Below are positions 44,820-53,788 of a stretch of DNA of 64,000 bases, in pieces. The stretch is from Rhizobium gallicum bv. gallicum R602sp (GTDB lineage: Bacteria > Pseudomonadota > Alphaproteobacteria > Rhizobiales > Rhizobiaceae). Below the pieces are notes generated by a model, which saw nothing but the letters and a program-made list of their open reading frames with translations, searched no databases and was not told the origin of the DNA. The number at the start of each line of letters is the position of its first letter. The stretch's first letter is position 1. Made by a program: the position numbers and the translations under genes. The stretch is taken from contig NZ_CP006877.1 in NCBI RefSeq assembly GCF_000816845.1, positions 3,226,001-3,290,000 of the forward strand, written 5' to 3'.

Positions 44820-47800
44820 TCTGCTCCCACTTCATCGGGTAAAGTGAAGACGAAGGTCGCTCCATGCGGTTGGTTCTTCTCCGCCCACAGCCGTCCGCCG
44901 TGAGACTCGACAATCGAACGACAGATCGCGAGCCCCATGCCCATCCCGTGCGCTTTCGTCGTAAAGAACGGCTCGAATATCTTGTCAGGAGATTCGACGC
45001 CCCGACCGAGATCACTGATCTCGGTCTCGACCGCGTGCCCCCTCCGCCGCGCGCGAATCCGAAGAACTCTGTCAGTCGTAATGGTATCCATGGCCTCCAT
45101 GCCGTTGCGAATAAGATTGACGAGAACCTGCTGGATCTGGACCCGATCGAGCGCGACAGGCGGAAGGTTGCTTTCGACATCAACGTCCATACGGACGCGC
45201 CGCCGCGCCGCCTCCTCAGCGGTTAGGTCACGCGCATCCGCGATGACGCTGCCCAGTGCCGTGGCATGCCTCCTTTCGACCGACTGCTTGAATAAGGCGC
45301 GGATGCGGCTCACGACGTCGGCGGCGGCATTTGCGTCACGAATGATGCGCTCCACCGTCTTTTGCGCGCGCTCGAGATTTGGCGGTTCAGCCGTGAGCCA
45401 GCGCTGGCAGGCGTGCGAGTTCGCTACGACGGCCGCTAACGGCTGGTTTACCTCGTGTGCTATAGAAGCCGAAAGCTCAGCAAGGCTCGCCGCCTGACTC
45501 GCACGCGCAAGGCTCTCTTGCGCCAGACGCAGCTCTTCTTGCGCGCGAATCTCACCGTCGATGTCCAGGCAGATGACGTTCCACTGCACGATGGCGCCTT
45601 CGGCGTTGCGCATCGCCGCGGCACGAGTATCGACCCAGCGATATTCGCCATCGAAGCGCCGCAGACGGTGCTTCCGGGCATACGGCTCGCCGGTGGACAA
45701 TGAATGGGCATATCTCTCTTTGACCCCTGCCACGTCGTCGGGATGAACACCGGCATCGAGTGTGCCGGCCAAGCGAGACTTCCCGGTTCCGTCCAATTCT
45801 TCAAGCTCATACCCGAGGAATTCGCGGAGCTGTCGACTGCGATATAACGGCTCGCCGTCGGGCGCAGCGCAATCGATCATTACCGGTAGCGTTTCAACGA
45901 GCTCCCACAGCGAGCGCTCTCTCTCGTGCAGCGCCTCCTGAGAAGTCACAAAATCGTGGATATCGACGTTGGCGCCGTACCACCGGATGATTCGGCCGCT
46001 CTCATCGCGGAGCGGATCCGCACGCCCCTCTGTCCAGCGGTATGAACCATCCCATCGGCGGTTGCGAAATTTCAACTCGAATGCTTCACCCGTGCTGAAG
46101 GAGTGGGTTAGGGCGCGCTCCAAAGGGATCCTGTCGTCAGGATGAACGATGGCCTGAATTGCTCCGGCGAGTCCTTGCTCGGCATCAAAATCCTCCAGTT
46201 TCAGGCCGATATAATCCATCATGGTCTTGTTGATGTATGCGGGCTCGCCCCCGGGCGTTACGCACCAAATCTGTACTGGCACTGTGTCAATGAGTTGCTG
46301 AAGCTGCCGCTCGCTGCGTCGCAGAGCCTCCTCGACGCGCAGCTGATCGTCGATGTCATGGGAGAGGCCGTACCATTGGAGGATGCGCCCGCTCTCATCG
46401 AGCAGCGGCTCCGCGCTGCCTTCCACCCAGCGGTAGACGCCATCCGCACGCCGCAGGCGATAAGTCTTGGAGAAGCGCTCTCCGGTTACGAAAGAATGGT
46501 TGAGCGCTTCCCTAAGGCTGGCCGCATCATCGGGATGGACGGCGGCTTCTATGATGGCTGCCAGCCGGCTCATGCCCGGTTTGTCCAAATCCCCTACATC
46601 CAGACCGAAAAAGTCAATCAAGCGCTTGTTGAAGAAGGTTGGCTCGCCCTCCGGACTTAACCGCCAGAGCAGGCTCGGAACCATATCCACGAGCTGCGAG
46701 AGCTCCCGCTCCCGGTCGCGGAGCGCTTCCTGTGCGCGCATCTCATCGTCGATTTCGATGGAAATTACATACCATTGCGCAATCGCTCCGTGTTGATCCC
46801 GCAGCGGTTCTCCGCGGCCATCAACCCAGCGATATGCGCCGTCCGCACGGCGCATGCGATATTTCATGGAGAAGGACTCGCCGGTAACGAAGGAGTGGCG
46901 GGCCGTCTGTAGCAGGCTAACTGCATCATCGGGATGGACGAGGCCCTGTATGATTGCAGCCAGCCGGCTCATGCCAGGCTTGTCCAAATCCCCTACATCC
47001 AGACCGAAAAAGTCAATCAAACGCTTGTTGAAGAAGGTCGGCTCGCCTGCGGGCGTCAGACGCCTGATCTGGACTGGAACCATGTTCACGAGCTGCGATA
47101 ACTCCCGCTCCCGGTCGCGCAACTCCTCCACGCTTTGGCGCAGTGTGAGCACCGCCAGCTGATGCTGCCGGGATATGGCGGCCACGATGAGCGCCGAAAA
47201 TGCCGAGACGGCCAGAAAAAGCTGCAGCATGACCTGCTTATGCTTCTGGGACTCAGGATCGCCGGCAAATTGACTGGCGCCGGATATCGTGAATACCGCC
47301 GTGATCATAGCGAGGAGAGTTAAGCTGACCGCGGCGCCTTTGAACTCAAAGCGCACTGCGGCCCAAAGAAGAGGCGGCATGATGATGTAGGCGAAGGGCA
47401 GGTAACCGCTCAAGGAAAGCGCAGCGACACCAAGAAAGATCAGCCCCAGGACACAAGCTTCCATCCATTGCGCCGCCGAGAGCTGGGCCTTGCCGCGCCA
47501 GTTCTGCAATACGACCAGCGCCAGTGGTGCCACGATCAAGACACCGGTTGCGTCTCCGATCCACCAAAGAGGCCAGGCAGTTGTGAAGGATTGCGATTGT
47601 ATGCCAAACCACTCAAGTGTCGCGCTTCCCACCGTAGCGCTTATGACTGGCGCAATTCCAGCGCCCAGTACCACGAATGCGAGAACTTCCTGCAAGGTTT
47701 CCAGCCGCACCGGCCGCCCGCAGATCCGCATCACCAGCCATGCGCCGGCCGCCGCTTCAAGAGCGTTGCCGGCGTAGATCAGGACAGCGGCAGGCAACGG

Positions 47801-48043
47801 ACTATGGAACCACAGGAAATTGCTAAACAGTTCCGCCAGTAGGCCCCCCAGCACCCACCACGGCCAGCTGTGCCTGGAAGCAAGGATAAGCGTAGCCATT
47901 AAAAGCCCGCCCGGAGGCCAAATGGAAATACCTGTTCCGGGTACGATTGCGAGCGACTGAGCGAAACCGCAGCCCAGAACATAGGCTGCGACAAAAAATC
48001 CCAGATGCAAAAATTTGGGGCGGTGCGACCAGACGCATATCAT
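44816..48043 (-). CDS. MASE1-PASx4 hybrid-free sensor histidine kinase
   Basis: The product has 1075 residues from MICVWSHRPKFLHLGFF (a GGAGAAG site precedes). An N-terminal MASE1 membrane sensor with about eight helices ('GISIWPPGGLLMATLILAS', 'WWIGDATGVLIVAPLAL') is followed by four tandem PAS/PAC units, each with 'VHPDD' and 'YRW..GR..PL'. The histidine box is 'SIAHEVNQPLAAVVANSHAC', then an ATPase with 'NLIRNGMEAM' and 'GMGMGLAICRSI', in the FixL/DctB class. PAS1 and PAS2 are nearly identical over their first part. It likely senses a membrane or redox signal and drives the three following regulators. No heme-binding FixL His was evident. Confidence 0.93.
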   Translation of the reverse strand: MICVWSHRPKFLHLGFFVAAYVLGCGFAQSLAIVPGTGISIWPPGGLLMATLILASRHSWPWWVLGGLLAELFSNFLWFHSPLPAAVLIYAGNALEAAAGAWLVMRICGRPVRLETLQEVLAFVVLGAGIAPVISATVGSATLEWFGIQSQSFTTAWPLWWIGDATGVLIVAPLALVVLQNWRGKAQLSAAQWMEACVLGLIFLGVAALSLSGYLPFAYIIMPPLLWAAVRFEFKGAAVSLTLLAMITAVFTISGASQFAGDPESQKHKQVMLQLFLAVSAFSALIVAAISRQHQLAVLTLRQSVEELRDRERELSQLVNMVPVQIRRLTPAGEPTFFNKRLIDFFGLDVGDLDKPGMSRLAAIIQGLVHPDDAVSLLQTARHSFVTGESFSMKYRMRRADGAYRWVDGRGEPLRDQHGAIAQWYVISIEIDDEMRAQEALRDRERELSQLVDMVPSLLWRLSPEGEPTFFNKRLIDFFGLDVGDLDKPGMSRLAAIIEAAVHPDDAASLREALNHSFVTGERFSKTYRLRRADGVYRWVEGSAEPLLDESGRILQWYGLSHDIDDQLRVEEALRRSERQLQQLIDTVPVQIWCVTPGGEPAYINKTMMDYIGLKLEDFDAEQGLAGAIQAIVHPDDRIPLERALTHSFSTGEAFELKFRNRRWDGSYRWTEGRADPLRDESGRIIRWYGANVDIHDFVTSQEALHERERSLWELVETLPVMIDCAAPDGEPLYRSRQLREFLGYELEELDGTGKSRLAGTLDAGVHPDDVAGVKERYAHSLSTGEPYARKHRLRRFDGEYRWVDTRAAAMRNAEGAIVQWNVICLDIDGEIRAQEELRLAQESLARASQAASLAELSASIAHEVNQPLAAVVANSHACQRWLTAEPPNLERAQKTVERIIRDANAAADVVSRIRALFKQSVERRHATALGSVIADARDLTAEEAARRRVRMDVDVESNLPPVALDRVQIQQVLVNLIRNGMEAMDTITTDRVLRIRARRRGHAVETEISDLGRGVESPDKIFEPFFTTKAHGMGMGLAICRSIVESHGGRLWAEKNQPHGATFVFTLPDEVGAE

Positions 48044-48394
48044 TGGCTTCTCCTGCCGGACAAAAACCCGAGGGCTATCAGCGCGCTTCCTATAGCACTT
48101 GTTCTCCAATATCTGGCCTGGCGAATCATACGCCCACCCTAATCCGGTCACGGCCCAACCGCACCTCATGGAAATCCATGAGATGAAGTGGATATCTGCG
48201 GATCTGATCGGCGGATTCACACCAAGAATGCGTAACACAGCCGACGACATGGTGAACACGACGGCAATTTACATCGATACACCCGAGGCCTTGCATGAGC
48301 TCCCACGACAGCAAGTCGAGCTGCGGTAAAAGGCCAAGCCGCAACAGCGAACGACCACCGAATCTGGCGACCGAGCAGAGCGTCACGAATGAAC
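48044..48394. other. Gap upstream of the kinase
   Basis: About 350 bp that should hold the kinase operon promoter. No clear regulator box, RNA gene or intact ORF was recognised. Confidence 0.4.
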
Positions 48395-48684
48395 TAGTAT
48401 TCTTACCAGCAAGGCGGATGCCGAGAAAATCGCCCGCAAATATCTTGAGCGCGTCCGCATTCTCGACCAGACTGAAGAGTACCCGGCCAGCGTTCGGGCG
48501 GGCAGCAGCACGCGTAGCCATTGCGCGCGCTCTGCATGGAGCCCAAAGCCAACGTGTTCGATGAGCCGACCAGCGCACTTAATCTGGAAATGGTCAAGGA
48601 AGTCCTCGACACGATGATCGGTCTGGCCAGGGACGGCATGACGATGATCTGCTTTGCCCTGCACGAGCGCGAAGGCGTACTTTA
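48395..48684 (+). pseudogene. Amino-acid ABC transporter ATPase fragment
   Basis: The first part reads 'KADAEKIARKYLERVRILDQ', as in polar amino acid ABC ATPases (AapP/GlnQ). After a frameshift around the 'GGQQQR' signature the frame gives 'MEPKANVFDEPTSALNLEMV' (Walker B, with Asp to Asn near the D-loop) and 'KEVLDTMIGLARDGMTMICFA', then a stop. The Walker A half is missing. It is a decayed fragment with no transporter partners nearby. Confidence 0.75.
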
Positions 48685-48734
48685 GGGCCTCGACTATCGC
48701 TATGAACTCCTCGACCTTGCAAAGCGGGGCCTTC

Positions 48735-48924
48735 CGGCTACCGCCCTGGCTTTGAGCTTCGCGATCAGGTGAAAAAGCTGCGTCCGGAATTGCCGGTATT
48801 CCTGATTACTGGCCGTCACGAAATCGCAGATCAGGGCCGCGCCGAGGGCACCAGCGGTTTCTTCCGCAAGTCCTTCGATGCCCCTGGCCTGCTCATCGCC
48901 ATAAGCGAAGCTTACAAAAATTGA
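48735..48924 (+). pseudogene. Single-domain response regulator, 3' half
   Basis: The frame 'FELRDQVKKLRPELPVFLITG' (key: KKLRPELPVFLITGRHEIADQ), 'GTSGFFRKSFDAPGLLIAIS' matches the C-terminal half of the regulator at 43783-44172 ('VKKVRPELPVFLITGRHEIADQ', 'GISGFFRKPFDAEVLLAAV'). The N-terminal half with the phospho-Asp is absent, and the Pro after the conserved Lys is changed to Ser. It precedes the FixJ-like gene at 48938 exactly as the intact pair is arranged at 43-44 kb, so it is the remnant of a duplicated operon end. Confidence 0.8.
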
Positions 48925-48937
48925 GATGGAGGTTAAC

Positions 48938-49696
48938 ATGAGAATCAATCAGTCGGTTGGAGAATCAGCTCCCCTGGCACGACAGGACAAGAAAAATGCA
49001 GCCGAACCGGTTGTCATTATCGTCGACGACGATGCAGCTGTGCGGGAAGCTCTGTCGGAGTTGATCCTCTCGGCTGGCTTTCAGCCCGCCAGTTTCGCCT
49101 CGAGCCAGGAAGTGCTCAACGCCGTCGATGTATTGGATAGCCCGGGCTGCCTGATCCTGGACGTGCATATGCCAGAAGCAAGCGGGCTCCACCTGCAGCA
49201 CCATCTGGCGGAAAGCGGCATTGCCAAACCCATCATTTTCCTAACCGGTCATGGCGATATCCCGATGACGGTTCAAGCGATGAAGGCGGGCGCTGTGGAT
49301 TTCCTCACCAAGCCGGTGTCAGACCGGACGCTGCTCGATGCAGTGAGAGCCGGTATCGCGTCGGATGGAGCCTGGCGCGCGGAAGCTGTCGTCGTGAAGC
49401 GCAATCTTGAACGTTTAGGGGCGCTGACGCACCGCGAACGCGAGGTTCTACGCGAGGTGGCGACGCGCGGACGCCTCAACAAACAGATCGCATTCGACCT
49501 CGGCATCAGCGAAGTCACGGTCAAGCTGCACCGAGCCAATGCCATGCGCAAGATGGAGGTCCGATCCATCGGTGATCTGATCAGGGCATGGGAGACTTTA
49601 CCTCCGACGATACGCGAGACCGCGGGCCTGGATTCTGACCAAGCCCAACATCAGGTGCTCAGATGGCCGCGAGGTCTTTTGCCTCGCGGGCGATGA
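48938..49696 (+). CDS. FixJ-family response regulator (c), duplicate of (a)
   Basis: The product has 252 residues from MRINQSVGESAPLARQD; GGAGG lies 6 bases upstream. The receiver (phospho-Asp in 'LILDVHMPEASGLHLQHHLAE') and HTH are closely similar to the protein at 43101-43793. The HTH contains one extra residue, 'REVATRGRLNKQIAF', against 'YEVARGRLNKQIAF' there. A C-terminal extension of about 20 residues overlaps the convergent LysR gene. Its own kinase is not adjacent, so it may be an orphan answering the MASE1-PAS kinase, or inactive. Confidence 0.9.
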   Translation: MRINQSVGESAPLARQDKKNAAEPVVIIVDDDAAVREALSELILSAGFQPASFASSQEVLNAVDVLDSPGCLILDVHMPEASGLHLQHHLAESGIAKPIIFLTGHGDIPMTVQAMKAGAVDFLTKPVSDRTLLDAVRAGIASDGAWRAEAVVVKRNLERLGALTHREREVLREVATRGRLNKQIAFDLGISEVTVKLHRANAMRKMEVRSIGDLIRAWETLPPTIRETAGLDSDQAQHQVLRWPRGLLPRGR

Positions 49697-50555
49697 AATC
49701 GCAGACCAATTTTACGCGCAACGGGACGGTGCGGCCAAAGGCGTGCAGCGCACTAAAGGGAGCGCTGGGGAACGCAAGCCCCGCCGCGAGTGTAACAAGC
49801 GAGCCGCCTTCCAGGTCGTTCGCGACCAGACATCGCAGAAGATAGGCCGCTCCCAGCCCACTGAGCGCAGCCTGAATGAGTGCTGCCCCTGAGTCGCAAT
49901 CGACGCGCCCGAAGGGAATGAAGCTCGTCCCGTCCGGCAGACGCAGAGGCTGCGTGATGCCACCCAGTGCATAGCGGGCGAAGGGCAGAGCCGCCAGCGC
50001 TTCGGCAGTTGCAGGATTGCCCCAGGTCTTCAGAAACGTCGGAGACCCGACGATCGTCATTGGAAGGTCGGCCAGATGACGAACCATGAGGTCCCCCGGC
50101 GCGGAATTTCCGACGCGCAGCGCAACGTCGTAGTCCTCCCTGATCAGATCAACGAGCCGATCCGTAAGTCCGACTTCGAGATGCAGGTTCGGATAGTCGG
50201 CTGCAAAGATTCCGAAGAGGCGCGGCAGCAGTAGAGGGGCCATTTCATTAGGCATGCTTATGCGCAAGCGACCCGAAGGCGCAACGTCGGATCTTATCGC
50301 CTCTTCACTTGCATCCAGGTCCCGCAACAGCGGCGCAACGCGGTCGAAGAAGACCTGCCCGTCCTGAGTAAGCATCAAGGCGCGCGTGGAGCGCAGGAAC
50401 AGCCGGGCGCCGATCTTCTTTTCCAGCCGCGCCACGCTTTTCGACACCGCTGACGGTGTCGTCCCCAGGTCGCGGGCCGCGGCGCTGAACGATCCGACCT
50501 CTACCGTCCGCACAAAAGCCATCAATCCGGGAATCTCGTTGAGTAGGTTCGGCAT
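49659..50555 (-). CDS. LysR-family regulator divergent from an SDR gene
   Basis: The product has 298 residues from MPNLLNEIPGLMAFVRTVE, with GGAGG suitably placed. The HTH reads 'GSFSAAARDLGTTPSAVSKSVARLE' (key: LGTTPSAVSKSVARLEKKIG). The effector domain is of the CrgA type. It is divergently transcribed from the SDR gene with about 95 bp between starts, implying control of that gene. Its 3' end overlaps the end of the convergent FixJ-like gene by 38 bp. Confidence 0.93.
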   Translation of the reverse strand: MPNLLNEIPGLMAFVRTVEVGSFSAAARDLGTTPSAVSKSVARLEKKIGARLFLRSTRALMLTQDGQVFFDRVAPLLRDLDASEEAIRSDVAPSGRLRISMPNEMAPLLLPRLFGIFAADYPNLHLEVGLTDRLVDLIREDYDVALRVGNSAPGDLMVRHLADLPMTIVGSPTFLKTWGNPATAEALAALPFARYALGGITQPLRLPDGTSFIPFGRVDCDSGAALIQAALSGLGAAYLLRCLVANDLEGGSLVTLAAGLAFPSAPFSALHAFGRTVPLRVKLVCDFIAREAKDLAAI

Positions 50556-50649
50556 TTGCACCTCCGCGGCACAGATCATGTGCCCGCCCATGATCTAACG
50601 ATGCTGGATGGCAGCGTTTATCTAATTTCTCGTTGAAAGGAGATAAACA

Positions 50650-51399
50650 ATGCAACACCTCAAAGACAAGGTCGGTGTCATCACGGGCGGTAATAGCGGG
50701 ATCGGCAAGGCGACTGCTCGGCTGTTCGCAGAAGAAGGAGCGCAGGTCATCATTACCGGACGGCGGCAGGATGCTGTCGATCGCGCCGTCCAGGAAATCG
50801 GTCCGTCGGCCATCGGCTTCGTAGGCGATGCCGCCGACCTCGAGGATCATCGCAGGCTGGCAGACACCGTGAAGAGCCGCTTCGGCGGGCTCGACATCTA
50901 TATGGCCAATGCGGGGGTCATCAATCTCACCTCCTCCGCCGAGGTGAATCCGGAAGACTATGACCGGCACTTCGCCATCAATACGCGCGGCGTTTTCTTC
51001 GGCGTGCAAACGATCGCCCCTCTGATCCGCGACGGTGGAAGTATCATCGTTACGAGCTCGCTTGCGGCCACGAAGGTCCTCCCGGATCATACTGTCTACG
51101 CCGGTTCGAAGGCAGCAACAGCCGCCTTTGCGAAAAACTGGGCGATCGAATTCAAGTCGCGGCGGATCCGCGTCAACATCCTGAGCCCGGGTCCGGTCGA
51201 GACCGAAATCCTCGCCAAGTTGGGCGTATCGGAGACCGAACGGCCGGCATTCGAAGATTACATGGCTTCCCTGATCCCCGCAGGCCGTCTCGGTCGGCCG
51301 GAAGAGTTGGCGCGCGCCGCACTCTTCCTCGCCTCCGATGCAGGAAGCTTTGTCAACGGGATCGAGCTTCATGTCGATGGCGGCATGACCGTGGCTTAA
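50650..51399 (+). CDS. Short-chain dehydrogenase/reductase
   Basis: The product has 249 residues and is a classical SDR: cofactor site 'GGNSGIGKATARLFA', 'NAGV', catalytic Ser in 'IIVTSSLAATKVLPDHT', Tyr-x3-Lys in 'VYAGSKAATAAF', and 'VNILSPGPVETEI'. 'GRRQDAVDRA' after beta-2 favours NADP(H). The substrate is unknown. An AAAGGAGATAA sequence precedes the ATG. It is divergent from a LysR gene that probably regulates it. Confidence 0.94.
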   Translation: MQHLKDKVGVITGGNSGIGKATARLFAEEGAQVIITGRRQDAVDRAVQEIGPSAIGFVGDAADLEDHRRLADTVKSRFGGLDIYMANAGVINLTSSAEVNPEDYDRHFAINTRGVFFGVQTIAPLIRDGGSIIVTSSLAATKVLPDHTVYAGSKAATAAFAKNWAIEFKSRRIRVNILSPGPVETEILAKLGVSETERPAFEDYMASLIPAGRLGRPEELARAALFLASDAGSFVNGIELHVDGGMTVA

Positions 51400-51781
51400 A
51401 AGGATGGAAATGACGTGCCCCCGATAAATTAGGCCATTCGGACCCGGAATTCTCCTCTTCTTCCCCCCGGGGATCATAAGTGGAAAATTCCAGCTCCAGC
51501 TGGCCCAAAATCGGGGAGCGCCTCATGGGATAGCTGCCGTTAGTCGCGAAGCGCTCAGTACGGCCGCTTTGACCCCGTCATTACCGTACCTGCGCGCCAG
51601 GCACGGCATGCCGGATCGCGGCCACGGCCTCAGCACCCTTTTGAGGATTGCGCCCGGCGATGTCTTAACTTGCGATCTCCGAGCACCCCGAACCCGTTAC
51701 TTGAGCTTCTGATTGCCGAGAACCGCATCGGCCTTTTTCGCAGCGCTGCCAAAACATGGCATCCTAATTCTGCACTCCCCA
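51400..51781. other. Gap between SDR and pirin genes
   Basis: About 380 bp between convergent genes. No RNA, terminator hairpin of note, or coding signature was recognised. Confidence 0.4.
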
Positions 51782-52717
51782 TCACTCTGGAAGCGGAATG
51801 TGCTCATCCCGGTCGTCGACCGGAAGATCGAAGCGCCCCTCGCCCCAGTTCTGTGCCCGCCATTCAGCTTTGGCTTCCTCGATACGCTCCCTGGATGAGG
51901 CGACGAAGTTCCACCAGATGTAGCGTGGGCCGGAAAGTGTCGCCCCGCCTAAGGTCATCAGCCGCGCGCCTTTTTCCCCGGCTGCGACCGTGATCCTGTC
52001 GCCAGGACGAAACACCATCATCTGGGGTGCTTCGAATTCCCTGCCAGCGATCGAAATCGAGCCTTCGACAATGTAGATGCCCCGGTCCTCATGATTGTCC
52101 GGCATCGGCAGGCGAGCGCCTGCTTCAAGCTTAACATCAGCATAGAATGTTTCGGAAAACATGGTCGCGGGAGCGAACTTGCCATAGGCGTTCCCGAGAA
52201 TGAGCCTCACCGACACACCATGGTCCTCGATCGTCGGCAGCGTCTCCTTGCCGTGGTGTTCGAACATCGGCGCCATGTCTTCGTGGCTTTCCGGTAAAGC
52301 CAGCCAGGTCTGGATCCCGAACAAGCCGTTCGGCCCCGTCCGCGCCGCTGCGGATGTCCGCTCGGAATGAGAAACACCTCGCCCTGCGACCATCCAGTTC
52401 AACTCACCGGGACGGATGATCTGGTCAGCCCCTGTGCTGTCACGGTGGTGAAAGTCACCACGATACAGATAGGTGACCGTGCCAAGACCGATATGGGGGT
52501 GCGGCCGAACATCGATGCCCTGGCCGGTCAACAGCTCGGCCGGGCCAGCCTGGTCGAAGAAAATGAACGGTCCCACCATCTGCCGCTTGGGCGCCGGCAG
52601 GGCGCGCCGAACCTCGAAGCCGCCAAGGTCACGGGCCCGAGGAACGATTAGGGTTTCGATCGCGTCGATGCCGACCTCGTCAGGACAGCCTGGTTCGATT
52701 GCAGGGTTCCAACTCAC
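51782..52717 (-). CDS. Pirin-family protein
   Basis: The product has 311 residues of bicupin type. The N-terminal cupin has 'GPFIFFDQAGPAELLTGQGIDVRPHPHIGLGTVTYLYRGDFHHRDS' in its core, seen as 'RPHPHIGLGTVTYLYRG' and 'HRDSTGADQIIRPGELNWM'; the metal ligands are two His, a third His and a Glu. 'GRGVSHSERT' is also typical. Pirins bind iron and may have quercetinase activity or act as redox-sensitive regulators. Upstream lies DNA that resembles the leader of two LysR genes nearby, so it may be controlled by one of them. Confidence 0.92.
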   Translation of the reverse strand: MSWNPAIEPGCPDEVGIDAIETLIVPRARDLGGFEVRRALPAPKRQMVGPFIFFDQAGPAELLTGQGIDVRPHPHIGLGTVTYLYRGDFHHRDSTGADQIIRPGELNWMVAGRGVSHSERTSAAARTGPNGLFGIQTWLALPESHEDMAPMFEHHGKETLPTIEDHGVSVRLILGNAYGKFAPATMFSETFYADVKLEAGARLPMPDNHEDRGIYIVEGSISIAGREFEAPQMMVFRPGDRITVAAGEKGARLMTLGGATLSGPRYIWWNFVASSRERIEEAKAEWRAQNWGEGRFDLPVDDRDEHIPLPE

Positions 52718-52831
52718 GCGCCTTTACCTCATCCGTTTAGCGATCTCCTGCCTGCGTAGAGCGCAGGGGTCGCTGCATGGCCCAAGTGACTAACGGGTGA
52801 GCGCCCCCAAGACTAGTTGCGCGGCGCGGTG

Positions 52832-52854
52832 AGCTGTGTCGCAAAAAGCGGAAC
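52832..52854 (+). promoter_or_regulatory. LysR-leader-like motif upstream of pirin gene
   Basis: AGCTGTGTCGCA followed by AAAAGCGGAAC. It matches 20 of 23 bases with 56537-56559, just upstream of the LysR gene at 56565. It lies about 115 bp upstream of the pirin start and just past the end of the LysR gene at 52879. It may be a shared operator or a leftover of a duplicated leader. Confidence 0.5.
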
Positions 52855-52878
52855 GCGCAGTCCGTCAACACGCAGATC

Positions 52879-53754
52879 CTACAAATGCGGATTTCTTTGG
52901 AATGCTTCGATCAGGAACTCAGAGAGGATGCGCACTTTTCGCGCCGGGTGCGGGCTGGGTGGCCGCACGACGTAGACCCCACCGACCGGTAGCGGAAAAC
53001 GGGTCATGACTGGAACGAGCGCGCCGGACGTAAGATATTCATGGGTAACGCAATCGGGAAGCCACGCTATACCAAGCCCTGCTGCGGCCGCGCTGGCAAG
53101 CGCCGCGCCGTTGTCGGAACTGAAGCGACCCTGCGGCTGCACAGTGACGACCTTTTCGCCATCCATGAAACGCCACGCCTCGGCACCGATCAGGGCTTGA
53201 TGAGCGGCGATTTCGTCCGGCTTTTCAGGTGAACCATGTATCCTGATATAGTCCGGGCTCGCCACCAGCTTGCCGTAGATCTGACCAACGCGCCTTGCGA
53301 TCAGGTTCGAGTCGCGCAGGGCGCCGACCCGGATTGCGCAATCGAACCCGTCCGCAATCAGATCGACGAACCGATCGCTATACTCGGCGTGGATCTGAAG
53401 CTGCGGGTGGTGGCGCGCCATCTCCGCCAGCACGGGCGCAAAATGTAGCGGGCCTGACGTGAGAGGGACGGCCACCCGCAGGCGCCCGCGAAGGTCACCG
53501 TCGGGCACTATCGTTTCTCGTGCGATGTCGATCTCGGTGCAGATCCTTGCTGCATAATCGCGAAACGTGCCCCCGGCTTCCGTCAGCCCAGCACCACGGG
53601 TCGTTCGCGCAAGAAGCTGGATGCCGAGCGCTTCCTCAAGCCGGATGAGGCGCCGACTGACCATTGACTTGGAGATCCCCAGCCGACGTGCCGCGGGAGA
53701 AACGCCCCCGGCATCGGCAACTTCGACAAATGTCCGCAGATCCTCGATGTCCAT
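52879..53754 (-). CDS. LysR-family regulator, paralogue 1
   Basis: The product has 291 residues from MDIEDLRTFVEVADAGGVS. The HTH is 'PAARRLGISKSMVSRRLIRLE'-like (key: RLGISKSMVSRRLIRLE) and the C-terminus carries the substrate domain with 'GLGIAWLPDCVT'. It is highly similar along its whole length to the LysR protein at 56565-57461; the two share the motif 'YSDRFVDLIA.GFDCAIRVG'. It lies downstream of the flavin-dependent monooxygenase-like gene, 34 bp away, and may be cotranscribed with it. Function probably the control of neighbouring oxidoreductase genes. Confidence 0.93.
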   Translation of the reverse strand: MDIEDLRTFVEVADAGGVSPAARRLGISKSMVSRRLIRLEEALGIQLLARTTRGAGLTEAGGTFRDYAARICTEIDIARETIVPDGDLRGRLRVAVPLTSGPLHFAPVLAEMARHHPQLQIHAEYSDRFVDLIADGFDCAIRVGALRDSNLIARRVGQIYGKLVASPDYIRIHGSPEKPDEIAAHQALIGAEAWRFMDGEKVVTVQPQGRFSSDNGAALASAAAAGLGIAWLPDCVTHEYLTSGALVPVMTRFPLPVGGVYVVRPPSPHPARKVRILSEFLIEAFQRNPHL

Positions 53755-53757
53755 ATT

Positions 53758-53781
53758 GTGTTCCCCGTTTCGTGGCACGGC
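53758..53781 (-). promoter_or_regulatory. Leader motif of LysR paralogue 1
   Basis: On the minus strand the bases GCCGTGCCACGAAACGGGGA and then ACAC lie immediately before the start codon. They align with the leader of the LysR gene at 56565 (common bases GTG.C.C..AA..GGGAAC/AGGAACAC). The conservation suggests a shared origin and perhaps a shared autoregulatory site. Confidence 0.45.
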
Positions 53782-53788
53782 CTGGCAC

